Below, in pieces: positions 50,901 through 62,900 of a DNA stretch of 64,000 nucleotides; position 1 is the stretch's first letter; every line of letters begins with the position of its first letter. The notes below the pieces were generated by a model. The model did no database searches, was not told where the DNA came from, and saw only the letters and a program-made list of their open reading frames with translations. A program made the position numbers and the translations under genes. Location of the stretch: the NCBI GenBank assembly GCA_013399895.1, contig VXBA01004870.1:1054001-1118000 (forward strand), read 5' to 3'. Source of the stretch: Serilophus lunatus. Lineage: Eukaryota > Chordata > Aves > Passeriformes > Eurylaimidae.

Positions 50901-53900
50901 GCTGCAGATGACAATGCTGAGTTCTGGCTGAGTACAGATGAAAAGACATCTGGTCTCCAGCTGCTGGCCAGTGTAGGCAAGGTACAGTGCATGCTGCACA
51001 GCTTCTTCTTTTGAAACTAATGTTTTTGCGAGAACGGAGATCTTCCTGATTTGTGTGCTTCCTTGTTTCTTTCCCTGCCCAACTACAGACAACACCACCA
51101 CAGATGCCAGACAGGTATGACATGTCACACCTTAAGCCAGTTACATATTGGTAGTGCTATTGAGAGCCCCCTGTTCATGATTAGGAGACTTAAGTCCATC
51201 CACAGATGATGAATATCACAGACAAGTTATCACAAGGAATTGGAGGGAAGAGGGAGTTCAAATTTCCCTCTTCATCATTCTCAGGGCAATAACAAGGAAA
51301 GAAACTCATCTTAACTAGAGCATCTTTGGTCTCTTCACAGACGGGAAGGGAGTGGACTGCACCAGGAGAGTTTGGGAAATTTCACAGCCAGCAGTCAAAG
51401 ATGGTGAGGTGAGTGAGCAAAGTCTCTTGCTCCCAGCCACCTTTGCACATAACCAGGAAATCACAAGAGCAAGTAAGAGGACCCCAGGCTTGTCCTGAAA
51501 AATTTAGCAATATAGAGAAAGGAATTACTCTGGGGTATTGCCAGTGTTTTGCTGATCTTCTGCAGGAATTCAACACTAAATTTTTCTTCCATGGATGAAT
51601 CAGCCACCAGCAAATCCAGACTCCTTTAAATGAACTGTATCCCAAGCTTCCTGCCTTGGAACTGGCCAGGTTTCCCAGAGGTCAAAACGCAGCAGACAAG
51701 ACTGAAAGGAAGTTATGCAGAATTAGTTGAGAAGGGTTTGTAGTTCTCCAGGTGCACAAGGGAAGCTACCTATCTCACTGTCAGCATCTGGATTTTCTTG
51801 GCAGCCCTAACCCTGTTCACCCTGAGAATTAGGCTGTTTCATGGGTGTGGTTGCTCTCCACGCATTGTCTGCTGACAAGCTAAGAAATGTTCCTTAATGC
51901 TCCTGGTGACAGACACGTTGTTCTTCACAGGTTGTCAGCTGCAGGCAGGTACTATTTTGAGGTGCTGCACAAGCAGGATGACAGAGGAACAGACCATGTG
52001 GAAGTAGCAGTGAGTCTGTGGAAATGGCTGTGCTGTATTTATGTCCCCACAGAGCTTGAGAATGATGTTTGTAATGATTCCTCTCCTTTCCCAGGCCTCA
52101 GGTCCTCATTGCATGAGATGTATCTAATCCTTTCCAGAGCCCTTACCTACTTTTGTGTGAGATAGTCCTGGCCACATGTCCTGGCTATAGTCCTTTCCTC
52201 TGCTTACTTGGGATACTTCTGCCCTCTCGGGTCTCTGTTGCAGCTTTTTGTACTTTCCCATTTTGGATTTTTCCTGGGGGATCTCCGCTCATTACCAGTC
52301 TTCTGCTGCTAAGTAAATTTGGTCATAGTAGGGAGAAAGAGGAAACTGCAAGCCCATCTGGTGAAAAAAACAACTTGTACCTGTTTCTTTTGTTCAGACT
52401 TGGCTATCTCCATAAACACTTCATTTTAATATGTTTCTGTGTTCCAGTGGAGACTGAATGACCCAGAAGCGAAGTTCAAAGTCATTGACTCCCAATACCT
52501 CTCCCTTTTTGCTAGTAAGTATCTTAATCGCAGGTTTTCCAGAGCACCTCCCCATTCTTCCAAAACATATCAGTGGTGTATCACCTTGAATCATAGTCTA
52601 GCCAGGCAAATACCAGGCATACAGATCATTAGGAGAAAAAGGTGGAGACAGGTCAGGAGAAAGACTTCTGGACATGGGTGTGACTCATTATTTAATTGAG
52701 TAGATTTGGAAGTAAAATTGGAGCATTATTTCAGGGAAGTCTATTGGTAGTGAGAAGATTCTGCAAGGGTGAGAAGTATTCCAGATGTGAGAATAACATA
52801 GGATAGAGCCAGGGTCAGTATGAGCTGTGCGGGTGTGCCGTCAGCTGGATACGACCAGGGAGAAGGGTCCACTGTAACACTTAACAGGAGATTTCACTCT
52901 CGGTCCAGAACACAATGGGATACAGTAGTGATATTTATTGGGAGTTGCTGCTTTCTTCTGTACCAGCCCCAAGTCTCTTCAAGTTGGTGCTGGATTGCAG
53001 GAAACACATCAGTCCAGTCCCTCCTGTTTTGTAAACCCTCCTTAGCACATGAAGTGATGCCTTTATTAGTTAAGGAACTCCTTAGTCCTTACCTTAGTCC
53101 TTAGAACCCTTACCTAGCTTTGTCAGCATCACTTTCATCTGCCAGCATTCCCCCTTTCCGTATCTATTACTGTTGCTTTCCAACATTCCTGGGCTTTTCA
53201 CCATGCTAGCACTTCTGTGCATAGAAAACTCCTCGCTGTAATCAAGACATCTGTTTGCTATGTCTCAGATCACAATGTGCTGCTGTATTTTCTGAAACCT
53301 GCCATTTGGCCAGGACTAGGCTTTCTGTTAGGTCTTCCATCTTCATCCGTTTTTCTTCTGCTCTTCTCTTCTTATTAATTCCCTGTAGAATAGACGACTG
53401 ACATCCCAGAAGATCCCTTTGTGATTAGGTACAGTGCTGCAGTCTTCATCTTTATGTCATCTTCTACCCATACAATTTTTCTCTCTTCCATGTTAGCTTT
53501 TGACTGTGTCACATGTCATCCCTGGGTTCTCAAGTTGTTCAGTACCAAAAAAGTTGCACACTAGTGCTCTTGGCAGCATGTTGCTTTTCCCTCATGGATG
53601 TTTATTTAATTCCACTCATTTTAGAGTAAGATCCATGGAGACGTGAAGTTCTGGGACAGTAGCACCCCAAAAAAAATTTTAACTTATACCCATTCTTGAG
53701 TTTGAGCTCCTTTTGCTCCTGGCTCACTGTGGGTCTTCATTCCTCTGCTGGAGTATCTTCCTCTTCAGCTACCAAAGGCCTTGCCCCAGGGTCTTGATTG
53801 TTTTCCAAAACAGGCAAGAACTCTGCTCCTCAGGTTTCTCCTCCCATTCATCTTTTTTGATGTCTTTTTAAAAGAAATTTAATACTAATAATACCAAGGC

Positions 53901-56900
53901 GTCTAGTAATTCCGACCAGCATAAGGCTTCTGCAGCACACTTTGTGTCCAGTGCAGGAGGTCATTTTCCTCCATAACTCATCACTATATGTGTTCAGTGA
54001 TAGCCATGTTCCTACCTCACACCTTCTGTATTGCCAGCTTTTTGGGTCAAAGCCTTTCCTTCCTGTGGTGTCTTTGCAGTGGAGGTCCTGACCAGCACCA
54101 TTTAGGCATTGCTATGCCAGAGACGGCATTACTGCCATGGATGCAAAACCATTTGGAAAGGGCTGACATTGGAGAGAGGTGCTTTTTGGGACAAAGGACA
54201 AATTTGCCTTTCCTTCCCCTTCTGTTCTCTCTCTGGTTTCTAGACGAGACGCTTTTAAAGATGGACGAGGTTGGGCATATCCCACAGACGCTGGCCAGTC
54301 ACAGGAGCCTGCCTGCTGACAGTGCAGGAAGCAAGGCACACCCAGCTGACATGTTGAAGCCTGACCCCCGGGACACTCTTTACAAAGGTAAGCTTTGCAA
54401 AGCAGCTGAGGAGGTAACTGCAGCCTGTCATAGCACGTGCAGTAACACTGCTGAGAAACATTGTCCTCCTACACCAGCTTATCAAGGCAATGCAGGAGCA
54501 GAAGACAGGGGCAGATACAATATCAGTCACAAAACACAGACTAAACACAGCTCCTCTTTCTTGACATCCAGCTCACGTCCCTAGGCATAATATTTTTGTG
54601 CAGCTGCCTTAATGGAATATAAAGAGATGAGTTGTGCAAGGTTTGTTTTAGGTATGCATAAAAATAAACGTGTATTTCACATGGATAAATAAAAACCAGG
54701 GACAGAAGTAGCTTAGCTGGTGCATCGGTTGCAGGAGGGCTTCTCCTGCAGTGCTTGCTTATATGTTTGCTCTTCCCAGTGCCTCTGCTCAGCAAGTCTC
54801 GTGTGCACCGAGCCTTGCCAGACTGCCCGTACAAGCCCAGCTACCTGGTGAATGGATTTCCTCTGCAGCGCTACCAAGGACTCCAATTTGTGAGTTTTAA
54901 TTCTTAAGCAAGTACTTGCCCAGGGGAGTACAAGGAGGAAGATTCCATTAACCATGGGGCCTCTTCATCACTCCAGGCAGATTTTATCATCTTTTTAGAT
55001 CTCTGCATCCCAGCACCTACCAGAGGGCAACATCAAGGAAAGGGAGATGGGTGCTGTGCACTGTTCATGGGTCTCACTGGGGTATAAGCTTGTGTGTGTG
55101 TGTGCGCCTTACAAAGCCCCTCAGACCTCGCACCAAAGAGCTAAGCTTGCCCTCACATGGAGCATCACAGTGGCTGAGGATTTAATTCTCCATGGAGTGG
55201 ACTGTATTATGGGTATACTGCTGAAGCCCCTGACATCTCTTCAGGAGTGCTTGCCCACCTCTCTCCTACCGAGTTCTCACTGTTACACGACTTAAGCTGA
55301 CAGTTAAAGAGACGAACAGACAGATACTGAGAGAGAGACACAAAAAGGCACACCCCTGCACACATCCTAGCATGCTTCCTTCTATTTTCCATTCTCACAG
55401 CATGTTACTGGGTGCTTTGGAGAGACGAAGAGTTAGTGAGCGACTCAAGCTCCCTCTAAAAAGAACTGATTACCCTGCAGCTATGTCTGGGTTGCCTTGT
55501 GACTGATGTCTGGCATTTATGAGGGTTTTACATTGGTTTTCTCCCTTCTTTCCAGGTTCATTTATCCTTTGTCTACCCAAATGATTACAGCCGCCTGAGC
55601 CATATGGAGAAAGACAACAAATGCTTCTATCAGGAAAACCCTTATTATTTGGAAAGGTAGGACACTGCTAATGTGGGCTTACTAGCAGGGAGGGAGGGGA
55701 TGGCTTGAAGGCTGGAATTGGTGTAGAATTGGTGCAGGACTCTCTTAATTCTCAGAGATCTCTTAAGCCTTGCAAAACATTGAAGTTGAAGAATTTATAG
55801 TTCCTTTTGATAACTTGAGTGAAAATATGTTTAGGTCTTAAGGGGAAACTGCCACTGCTTTTCTTAAACTACTAATCCAGTAAACTGAGACAGAGTATAT
55901 TTTTTCCATTACATCAAGGAGTGTGTTCCCAGCAAACTTTGGCTGCCAGTGGCTGGAGCCTCCTCCTAAAAGCTGTCAATGTGGAAGCCAAACCATGCTC
56001 ATCGTCAGGCATCTCTCTGGGAGAAGAAATTCATGTCATTTGTCTTCACTGGGGCTTGAATCTCAGTGGTGGCCCCACGAGAGAACTGCCACTTGCATAC
56101 TCGCCCCCAAAACAGACAGACACCTTGTGTGAGGACTCCCATCCATTTAGGAGGACTTTTTTGCGGGATAAGGAGTGTCACTTTACCAGTGAGATAGCTG
56201 ATGGTGGCATCCCTGTGTTCAGGATCTTCTTCCTCCCTCCAGGACTATTTTGAGGGCTGAAACAACACATCTCATCATAGACTTGGGAGGAGGCTCGTAG
56301 TTCACAAAGAAAGATGGAGAAAGTGGCTGCCATAGGCTGGAAAGTTACACCTAGGTTTATTGTTTTAGCAATTCATTTTTAACGTGGCCGAATTTGGGAA
56401 CTGAGTGCCCATTTTGCCAGGCAAAATGGGAGGGAAACAGCCCTGGAAATCCCTGCCAAAAGCTTGAAGCACAGGCATATGAGTACAGCGCACAGACAGT
56501 AGTGGTATCAGAGGAGGGAGAGGGAGATCAATCAGCTGCCTTTGCAGTGTGATGACTTTCGTTTGTGAGCACTACATCGTAAGTGAGCTTTAGAGCAGTT
56601 TAAGGGAGGCTAAAGTGTTTCAGGGTACTTATACTGGGGTTTCCTCCTGCACCTATGTAAAAATATCTTGAGAGACTGAGGTGATAAGGAAGGTAAATGG
56701 ATTTCTTTGACAGTGCAGAGTAAGATCTGATTGCCCAAAGGTAGGAAAGATGGTCATGATGTTTGGAAAGGAGGATCTAGAGATGCTGGGTAGGAGTAAT
56801 GGGCCATCAGCTCTGAATCAACGGCCATTTTTTATTTGAAGAGGGCAGAGTATCTTTCATCAGACTTGGGTTTTGCTCTTCCCTCTGCAGATTTGGATTC

Positions 56901-59900
56901 TACAGGTACATGAAAATGGATCAGCCAAAGAGCCTGGACTCTAGAGAAAAGACAGAGCGGCCAGGTAGGGGCCCTAATGTCAGCCCAAGGGATCCTTTTA
57001 GCCAGCTCTTTTGTGTCTGATCTTCCAGCACCAGCTGAAAGAAGCTGTTGCCTTGGCATACCAAGGACGTTACAGCCCTTTCCTGCCTAGTATGAGATCT
57101 TTGATGCCAATTGCATTTTTCGCAAGGGCAGGTTGGGAGATCACCAAACAGTGGGCTGTAGTGGACAACATGACAACTACCACTCAGGCCCGCAGCTTGT
57201 CTGAGATACAATTCTAGCAAAAACATGGGCAGGAGTGACAGAGCCAAAGGAGTGCAGTGTGGCAGCTTATGCTCACACCTGCCCTGCAAAGCTGTGGCCA
57301 AACTGACAGCTAAAGGCCAAGCCAGACAGCAGCCCTTGGCAATGGTGGCTGATATGTGCTGGGGAGGTTGGTACCAGCAAGAGCACAGCTCCCATGTGTG
57401 AGAGCATCCCTGACCCTCTGGGCAGGAGAGGCAACACTGAGATGAGGTGAGAAGCAGCTGCCCCAGCAAGGCAGGTGCCTGGATCAAGTCAGGAAAAGCA
57501 GCGGGACGATGACAGAGGTGTAACTTCAATTACTCCTGCAGGCTCACAGGAGGGGAACTTGGATGATCTGCAGTATGAGGAGCAGGATATGGAGAGCACT
57601 CGTCTCCCTGAGCACCCTGGCACAGCGAAGGCAGAACTGGTGGGAAACACTCCCACCAGCATGTTGGGCAGTGATAATATTCATGAGGACTTATCCCTCC
57701 ATGAGCGTCGTCGCCTCCTCTTGGTGATGGATAGTAACACAGGAGAGGAGATAGAAAGGAGAAGGACAAAGAGATCTGATGTCAAGGCAGCCATCCTGGC
57801 CTTTACTAACCAAAGTCTCAGCCAGGCTGGCCTAGACGGGAACCCAGTAATGAAGAGACTCCGTTTAAAAGCTGGTGTCAAAGACAACTCCAGGAGCCCT
57901 CTGCAGCATGCCAGGGTCATCCAGGGAAGAGCACTTGTCAGAAGGACAAACCCTTCTTCTAGGACTGTGTCTCAAAAACAGCAGTCTCTTGGCCATCCAA
58001 GGGACTCAGGAGTCACAAGTGCCGAAAGGGCAAGACCTCAAGGAGACCTCAGCACTACTAAGGACAGGCTGCAGCCAGCAGGCACTGTACCAGTTGGGAA
58101 AGCAGGCCCAGCCCCTGGCAAAGCTGGAAGACGCTCTGTGAGCACTGCCAGCCCCAGCCAGCCTGGGCTGCCACAGTGGTTGAACCAGGTGGAGTCCTAC
58201 ATTGCTGAGCAGAAGGTGGCCAATGGTGGGGACATGGGTGAAGGAGAGGCGCAGGCGGTATCTCCTGTGGGAGTAGAAGAGGAAGAGGCGGATGTGGAGC
58301 CAGAGGAGGAAGATGAGGATTTTGATTACATACCAATGTTTGACCAGGCAGTGAACTGGGAGCAGACCTTCAGTGTAAGCAACCTGGATTTCCATGTGCT
58401 GCGCACAGACTGGATTGACCTGAAATGCAACACATCAGGAAACTTGCTGCTAAGAGAAAGGGAAGCCTTGGAAGTTACACGTGTCTTCCTGAAGAAGCTT
58501 AACCAGAGGAGTAAAGGGTAAGGCCCAGTGAGAAAACCAAGGGGCAGAGTCTCAAAGCTGGTGTACCATGTTGCACCGGGGATACCTGTTATGTGAGTAA
58601 CTACTGAGAATCAGATGATAAACTACATGTAGGAAGTAAGATTTCAGGCAAGGAATCTGTGTAAAACACTGGGCTGTCAGTATACCTCTTTTGGCTGATA
58701 AATGGTGCCATTTGCTGGTTGTCTTACGTGGTCTTGATACTGTTCTTTTTCTTGTCAAGACTTACCATCTTGATTGCCTTTGGCAAACAGACATAGTTTC
58801 TCTGAGCCTCCAGAAGCTAAATAATTCAACTCCTGACTCTTCCGTTGGATTGGCCTGTATTTCCATAATTTTTTAAGCAGTCCTTTTCCATGTGGGCTTC
58901 AGTTTGATTTGATGTTCCTACACATAAGTCACCAGTATCCTGGGTGTTTTATAGAATGAGTGTTACTAGTTTCCCATCTCAGCTGGAAGTAGGTCTAATG
59001 CTACATCTTAAGATTGCATTTGTTTTTTCAGGGTCATGTCAGTCACAGTCAGGTGTAACTGATGAGTACATACAAGCTTTTCTTAGCATTTTCAACTACT
59101 GAGCATTTTTAATTTTGCAGCAGAAGCTCTTGCTATGATCTGAAAGGACATGACCAGGCATTTCATCCAGTTTTAGCCATTCTGAGCCTACAGCTCACAC
59201 CAGATTTTAATGTATGATTGCTCAGTCCTCCTCCATGTTCTTGGCTCTTAAACTGTCGTGAGCCAGTTTCAGTAGCCCAAACATAAATCCTTGTGCCAAG
59301 ATCTTTGTAGGTGGTGTTGAGTACACTCACTACAACCAGCTCTACAGTCATTCAAACACGTTTGTTATTTTCTCTGTCACCTTTATTTCATTTCCCTTGC
59401 CAAATATTTTCTCTTGGCTGAGATCCCAGGTCTAATCCCACATGCTTGTGGATTTAGGAAACAGGTGCTAAACCTTCCCATGAGACTTTGGAAGCAGTGC
59501 AGCAAAGCAAGAGGAAGCTGGGGACTAAAAGATTTGTGCTAGCCAGCAGGAAGGAGCCTAGCAGAGCCAAACGGGCCGGAGGTGGAAGCAGGGCTGGTGT
59601 ACAGGGGACATGCTCATGACAGCTCTGTCTCCTCCAGGCAGTTCCATCTGCACCGTATCGTGAACGTGGAGAAACGGCAGGACCGCATGCGGGGCAGCCG
59701 TTACTTGCTGGAGCTGGAGCTGCTGGAGCAAGGAGGGCGGCTTGTCCGCTTCTCCGAGTATGTCTTTGCACGGGGCTGGCAGAGTGCTGGTGGTGATGAG
59801 GAGGAGGAGAGAAAGATGAGGAACCTGGCATGGGGTCGCCGGCGGCACCTGATGGCTGTGGCGAATGAGCCAGAGCTGTGCTGGCCCCAGGGCTTTTCCT

Positions 59901-62900
59901 GGAACCACCGTGCTGTGGTTCACTTTGTGGTGCCAGGTAAGGAGAACCTGCCTCCCCAAGACATCAAGAGATGACACAGTGGGTGGTTTCCATGTGGGCA
60001 GTCCTAAACAGCAAATCTGGATCAGTCTAAACCATCTCATTTCCATTCTCTCCAAGCTAAACTCCCTCAGAAATGTGATAGGGTCCAAACTTCCATGGCC
60101 TGTAAACTCAAAGAAAACCCTTGTCACATGGTGCCAAAGAGCCCACATTGATTCTGTGACTCTTTGGATGAGGTTTTTAGCCTGGGCCTATTTCACCATC
60201 CCTGCTAGGTTATCAGGGTTTAGTGGGAGGTAAGAAGCCTTGCCTGTTAAGAAACAGCACTGTCATTGAAATCAGTTTGCTTAGATTATCTCCCTGTTGC
60301 AATACAACCAGTGAAAAACCAGGCACGTTGGGTGCTGCAATTCATCTCTGACATGGAAGAGCTGTTCCGAGTCACAAAGGATCCCTACTTCAGCATCATC
60401 ATCACAGACTACAGCAGTGATGACATGGATGTAGAGAAGGCTCTGAAAAGATCTACCTTGCACAGGTAAGATTATTGCTTAGTCACAAAGCCCCTCTCAC
60501 ACACATATGCTACAAATACAGCGTGTCTGCCAGTCTCTGTATGTTGACTGGCCACAGCCTACTGCAGCTGGAAAACTGATAATAACATCCACCAAACCTT
60601 GCACATATACATGAATATGTTGTTGTTATCATGTGCATACATATATACTGTGTATAACAGTGTTACAAAAGTGTGAGGCAATACCTAGTGTAGTCTTTCA
60701 GCCAACTTTGTTGAATTTGTTTCTACTTTCACCTTTGCAGAGAAAAGAAAGTCTCACAGTGATGGGGCAGAGGGAGGACAGAGAAGACAACAAAACTGTG
60801 AGAAATGGAACAGAGAGTGTAGAGACCTCTGGGGGACTACACTTGCTGGAATAACTGCCTTGGCTGATCATTTCTGTTACATTCCAGGGCTTTCCAGTAA
60901 CAGGTCTAGTCCTAGGACAGAGCTGAAAAGACTTTAGCTAGGCATTGCCCTGTCCTTGTTGCACAGCGGGGAAGAATCTCAGGGCATGCTGAGACCTGGA
61001 GCAGTGCTGAGCTTGTGCACTCACCCAGCAAAGGCTTTCCTGCTCTTTGTGAGGGTGCACAGAGTGAGGACAGCTCCACAGCCAAACACCTGCAGCGCTT
61101 ACTGTGCCACTGGCATGCACACACTGAAGTTCATTTTCCCATCTGACCCCTCAGCTACCAGTACCTGAAGCTGACAGGGAATTTTGAGCGTTCTGCTGGG
61201 CTGCAGGCGGGGATAGACCTCGTGACGGTAAGCCTGGGGGCCCTTGGGATGGACAGGGAAGTTTATAGTACGTCTGGTGCTACTGCGGCTTTTGGTGACG
61301 AAGATATATTTTTTTAAGGAAGGGAATGGCCTAGCAGACCAGATCACCTGTACATGTGTTTCCTGTCCTTCCAGAGTAAGGGTCTCACCCTTTGTTCTGA
61401 GGAGCCTGTGGTCAGTTTGATTCCCAGTCCACTTGCTGGGTCTGTCAGACAGGAGGTAAATCAGTAGTAGCAGGTTTGTGTTACTGGCTCTCCCAGGTCA
61501 TAGTCATGGTATTTCACACTGATTATTGAACTCAGTGGCTGTTTCTGATGGCAATGAATGGCTTTTTAATTGACTCCCATACCTCTGTCTCCTGCCCCAT
61601 GAGAAAGATTTACTTAAAAGTCAACGTATTTTTTTCACAACTGGTGTGATTGGTTCCAGGACCCACACAGCATCATCTTCTTGTGTGACCTCCACATCCA
61701 CTTCCCAGCTGGAGTCATTGATTCAATCAGGAAACACTGTGTGGAAGGCAAGATGGCCTTTGCACCCATGGTCATGAGGCTGCAGTGCGGGATGTCCCCA
61801 CAGTGGCCTGACGGTAAGAGGGAGTGGAGCCCCTTTGGCTCAGACCTTGGAGAATGAGGAAAGAAGGAGGATGTCTGCCTACTCTAGATTTATTCCTCTG
61901 GTGTTGTCAAGGACTGGAACTTGCGATACTTCCAGGTCCACTAGGTGAGGATATGTTAGACACAGGATAGGATTTAACAGCATTTGGTACCTGGAATTTG
62001 AGATCAAAAAGCAAGTAGAGCCCTTTATATAATGTTTATCCTGGTCACCTCCTAGGGCTCTTTATGGATTTAAGGGCCTAGGAAAACCCTTCCTCTACTC
62101 CTTTCTGTCCATTTTTCTCTTTTCTTGGGGACCACAGCATGTCCCGAGGAAAGCTGGTAGATGGGGGTGAGGGAAACCAATGCAAGCTAGAGTGGGGAAA
62201 GTGGCATAGATCATATTAGTACAGGATTTTCTTTAGACAGAGGTGGCTACCCTGAGTCATCCAGGCACAGGGACAACCCTGTGAAGCTGGGACAGTCCAG
62301 GTGCATTAGGTACTATGTTGACACACCAGAGATGTTGGAGACTTTGCTAACAAATTGATAGGACAACACATGCTGTCGGTCCACAAGCCTTTCTTACTTC
62401 CCAAAGCTAATTGGCATGGTTGGCTCTGCCTTGGTGCTGAGTTGACTCTCTGGTGTCAACATTGTGCTAAAAGTAGTTTGAATCTCTCTCCAGCAGCTCT
62501 GCTGGACTGATCAGTGGTTAAAAGGACCAACATACCTGTATCTCTTTTGTGTTCTCCTCAGGCTACTGGGAGGTGAATGGGTTTGGTCTCCTGGGCATAT
62601 ACAAGTCTGACCTGGACAAGATTGGAGGCATGAACACAAAAGAGTTTCGAGACCGCTGGGGAGGAGAGGACTGGGAACTCCTGGACAGGTAGGTATCCAT
62701 TATCATTGTTCATGTGTTCAAGAGGAGACAGCCATTGGATCTTAGAAGACCAGTGACCATGGGAGTGAGGATCTAAGGAGATCTGCCACCAGAAGCTTGG
62801 TCGGTGAGGGAGAGTCTTGTCCTGACCTCAAATCTATTAGGTGAGAAGACACAAAACACTCTGCTACAGCCACTAGTAAGAAAAGAGTCATTTTCTGATG

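Larger units (their letters stand above)
50982..52447 (+). other. B4GALNT3: B4GALNT3 introns 6-8 (between exons 6 and 9)
   Basis: Introns of 359, 522 and 438 bp separate the exons at 51341-51408 and 51931-52009. No further features. Confidence 0.85.
54388..56890 (+). other. B4GALNT3: B4GALNT3 introns 10-12 (between exons 10 and 13)
   Basis: Introns of 392, 666 and 1234 bp around the exons at 54780-54889 and 55556-55656. There is a short TG run near 55091-55104 and a perfect palindrome at 56408-56430. Confidence 0.85.

Noticed and set aside
59638..59641. Alternative acceptor four bases downstream for exon 15
   Set aside because: It would shift the frame relative to exon 14.
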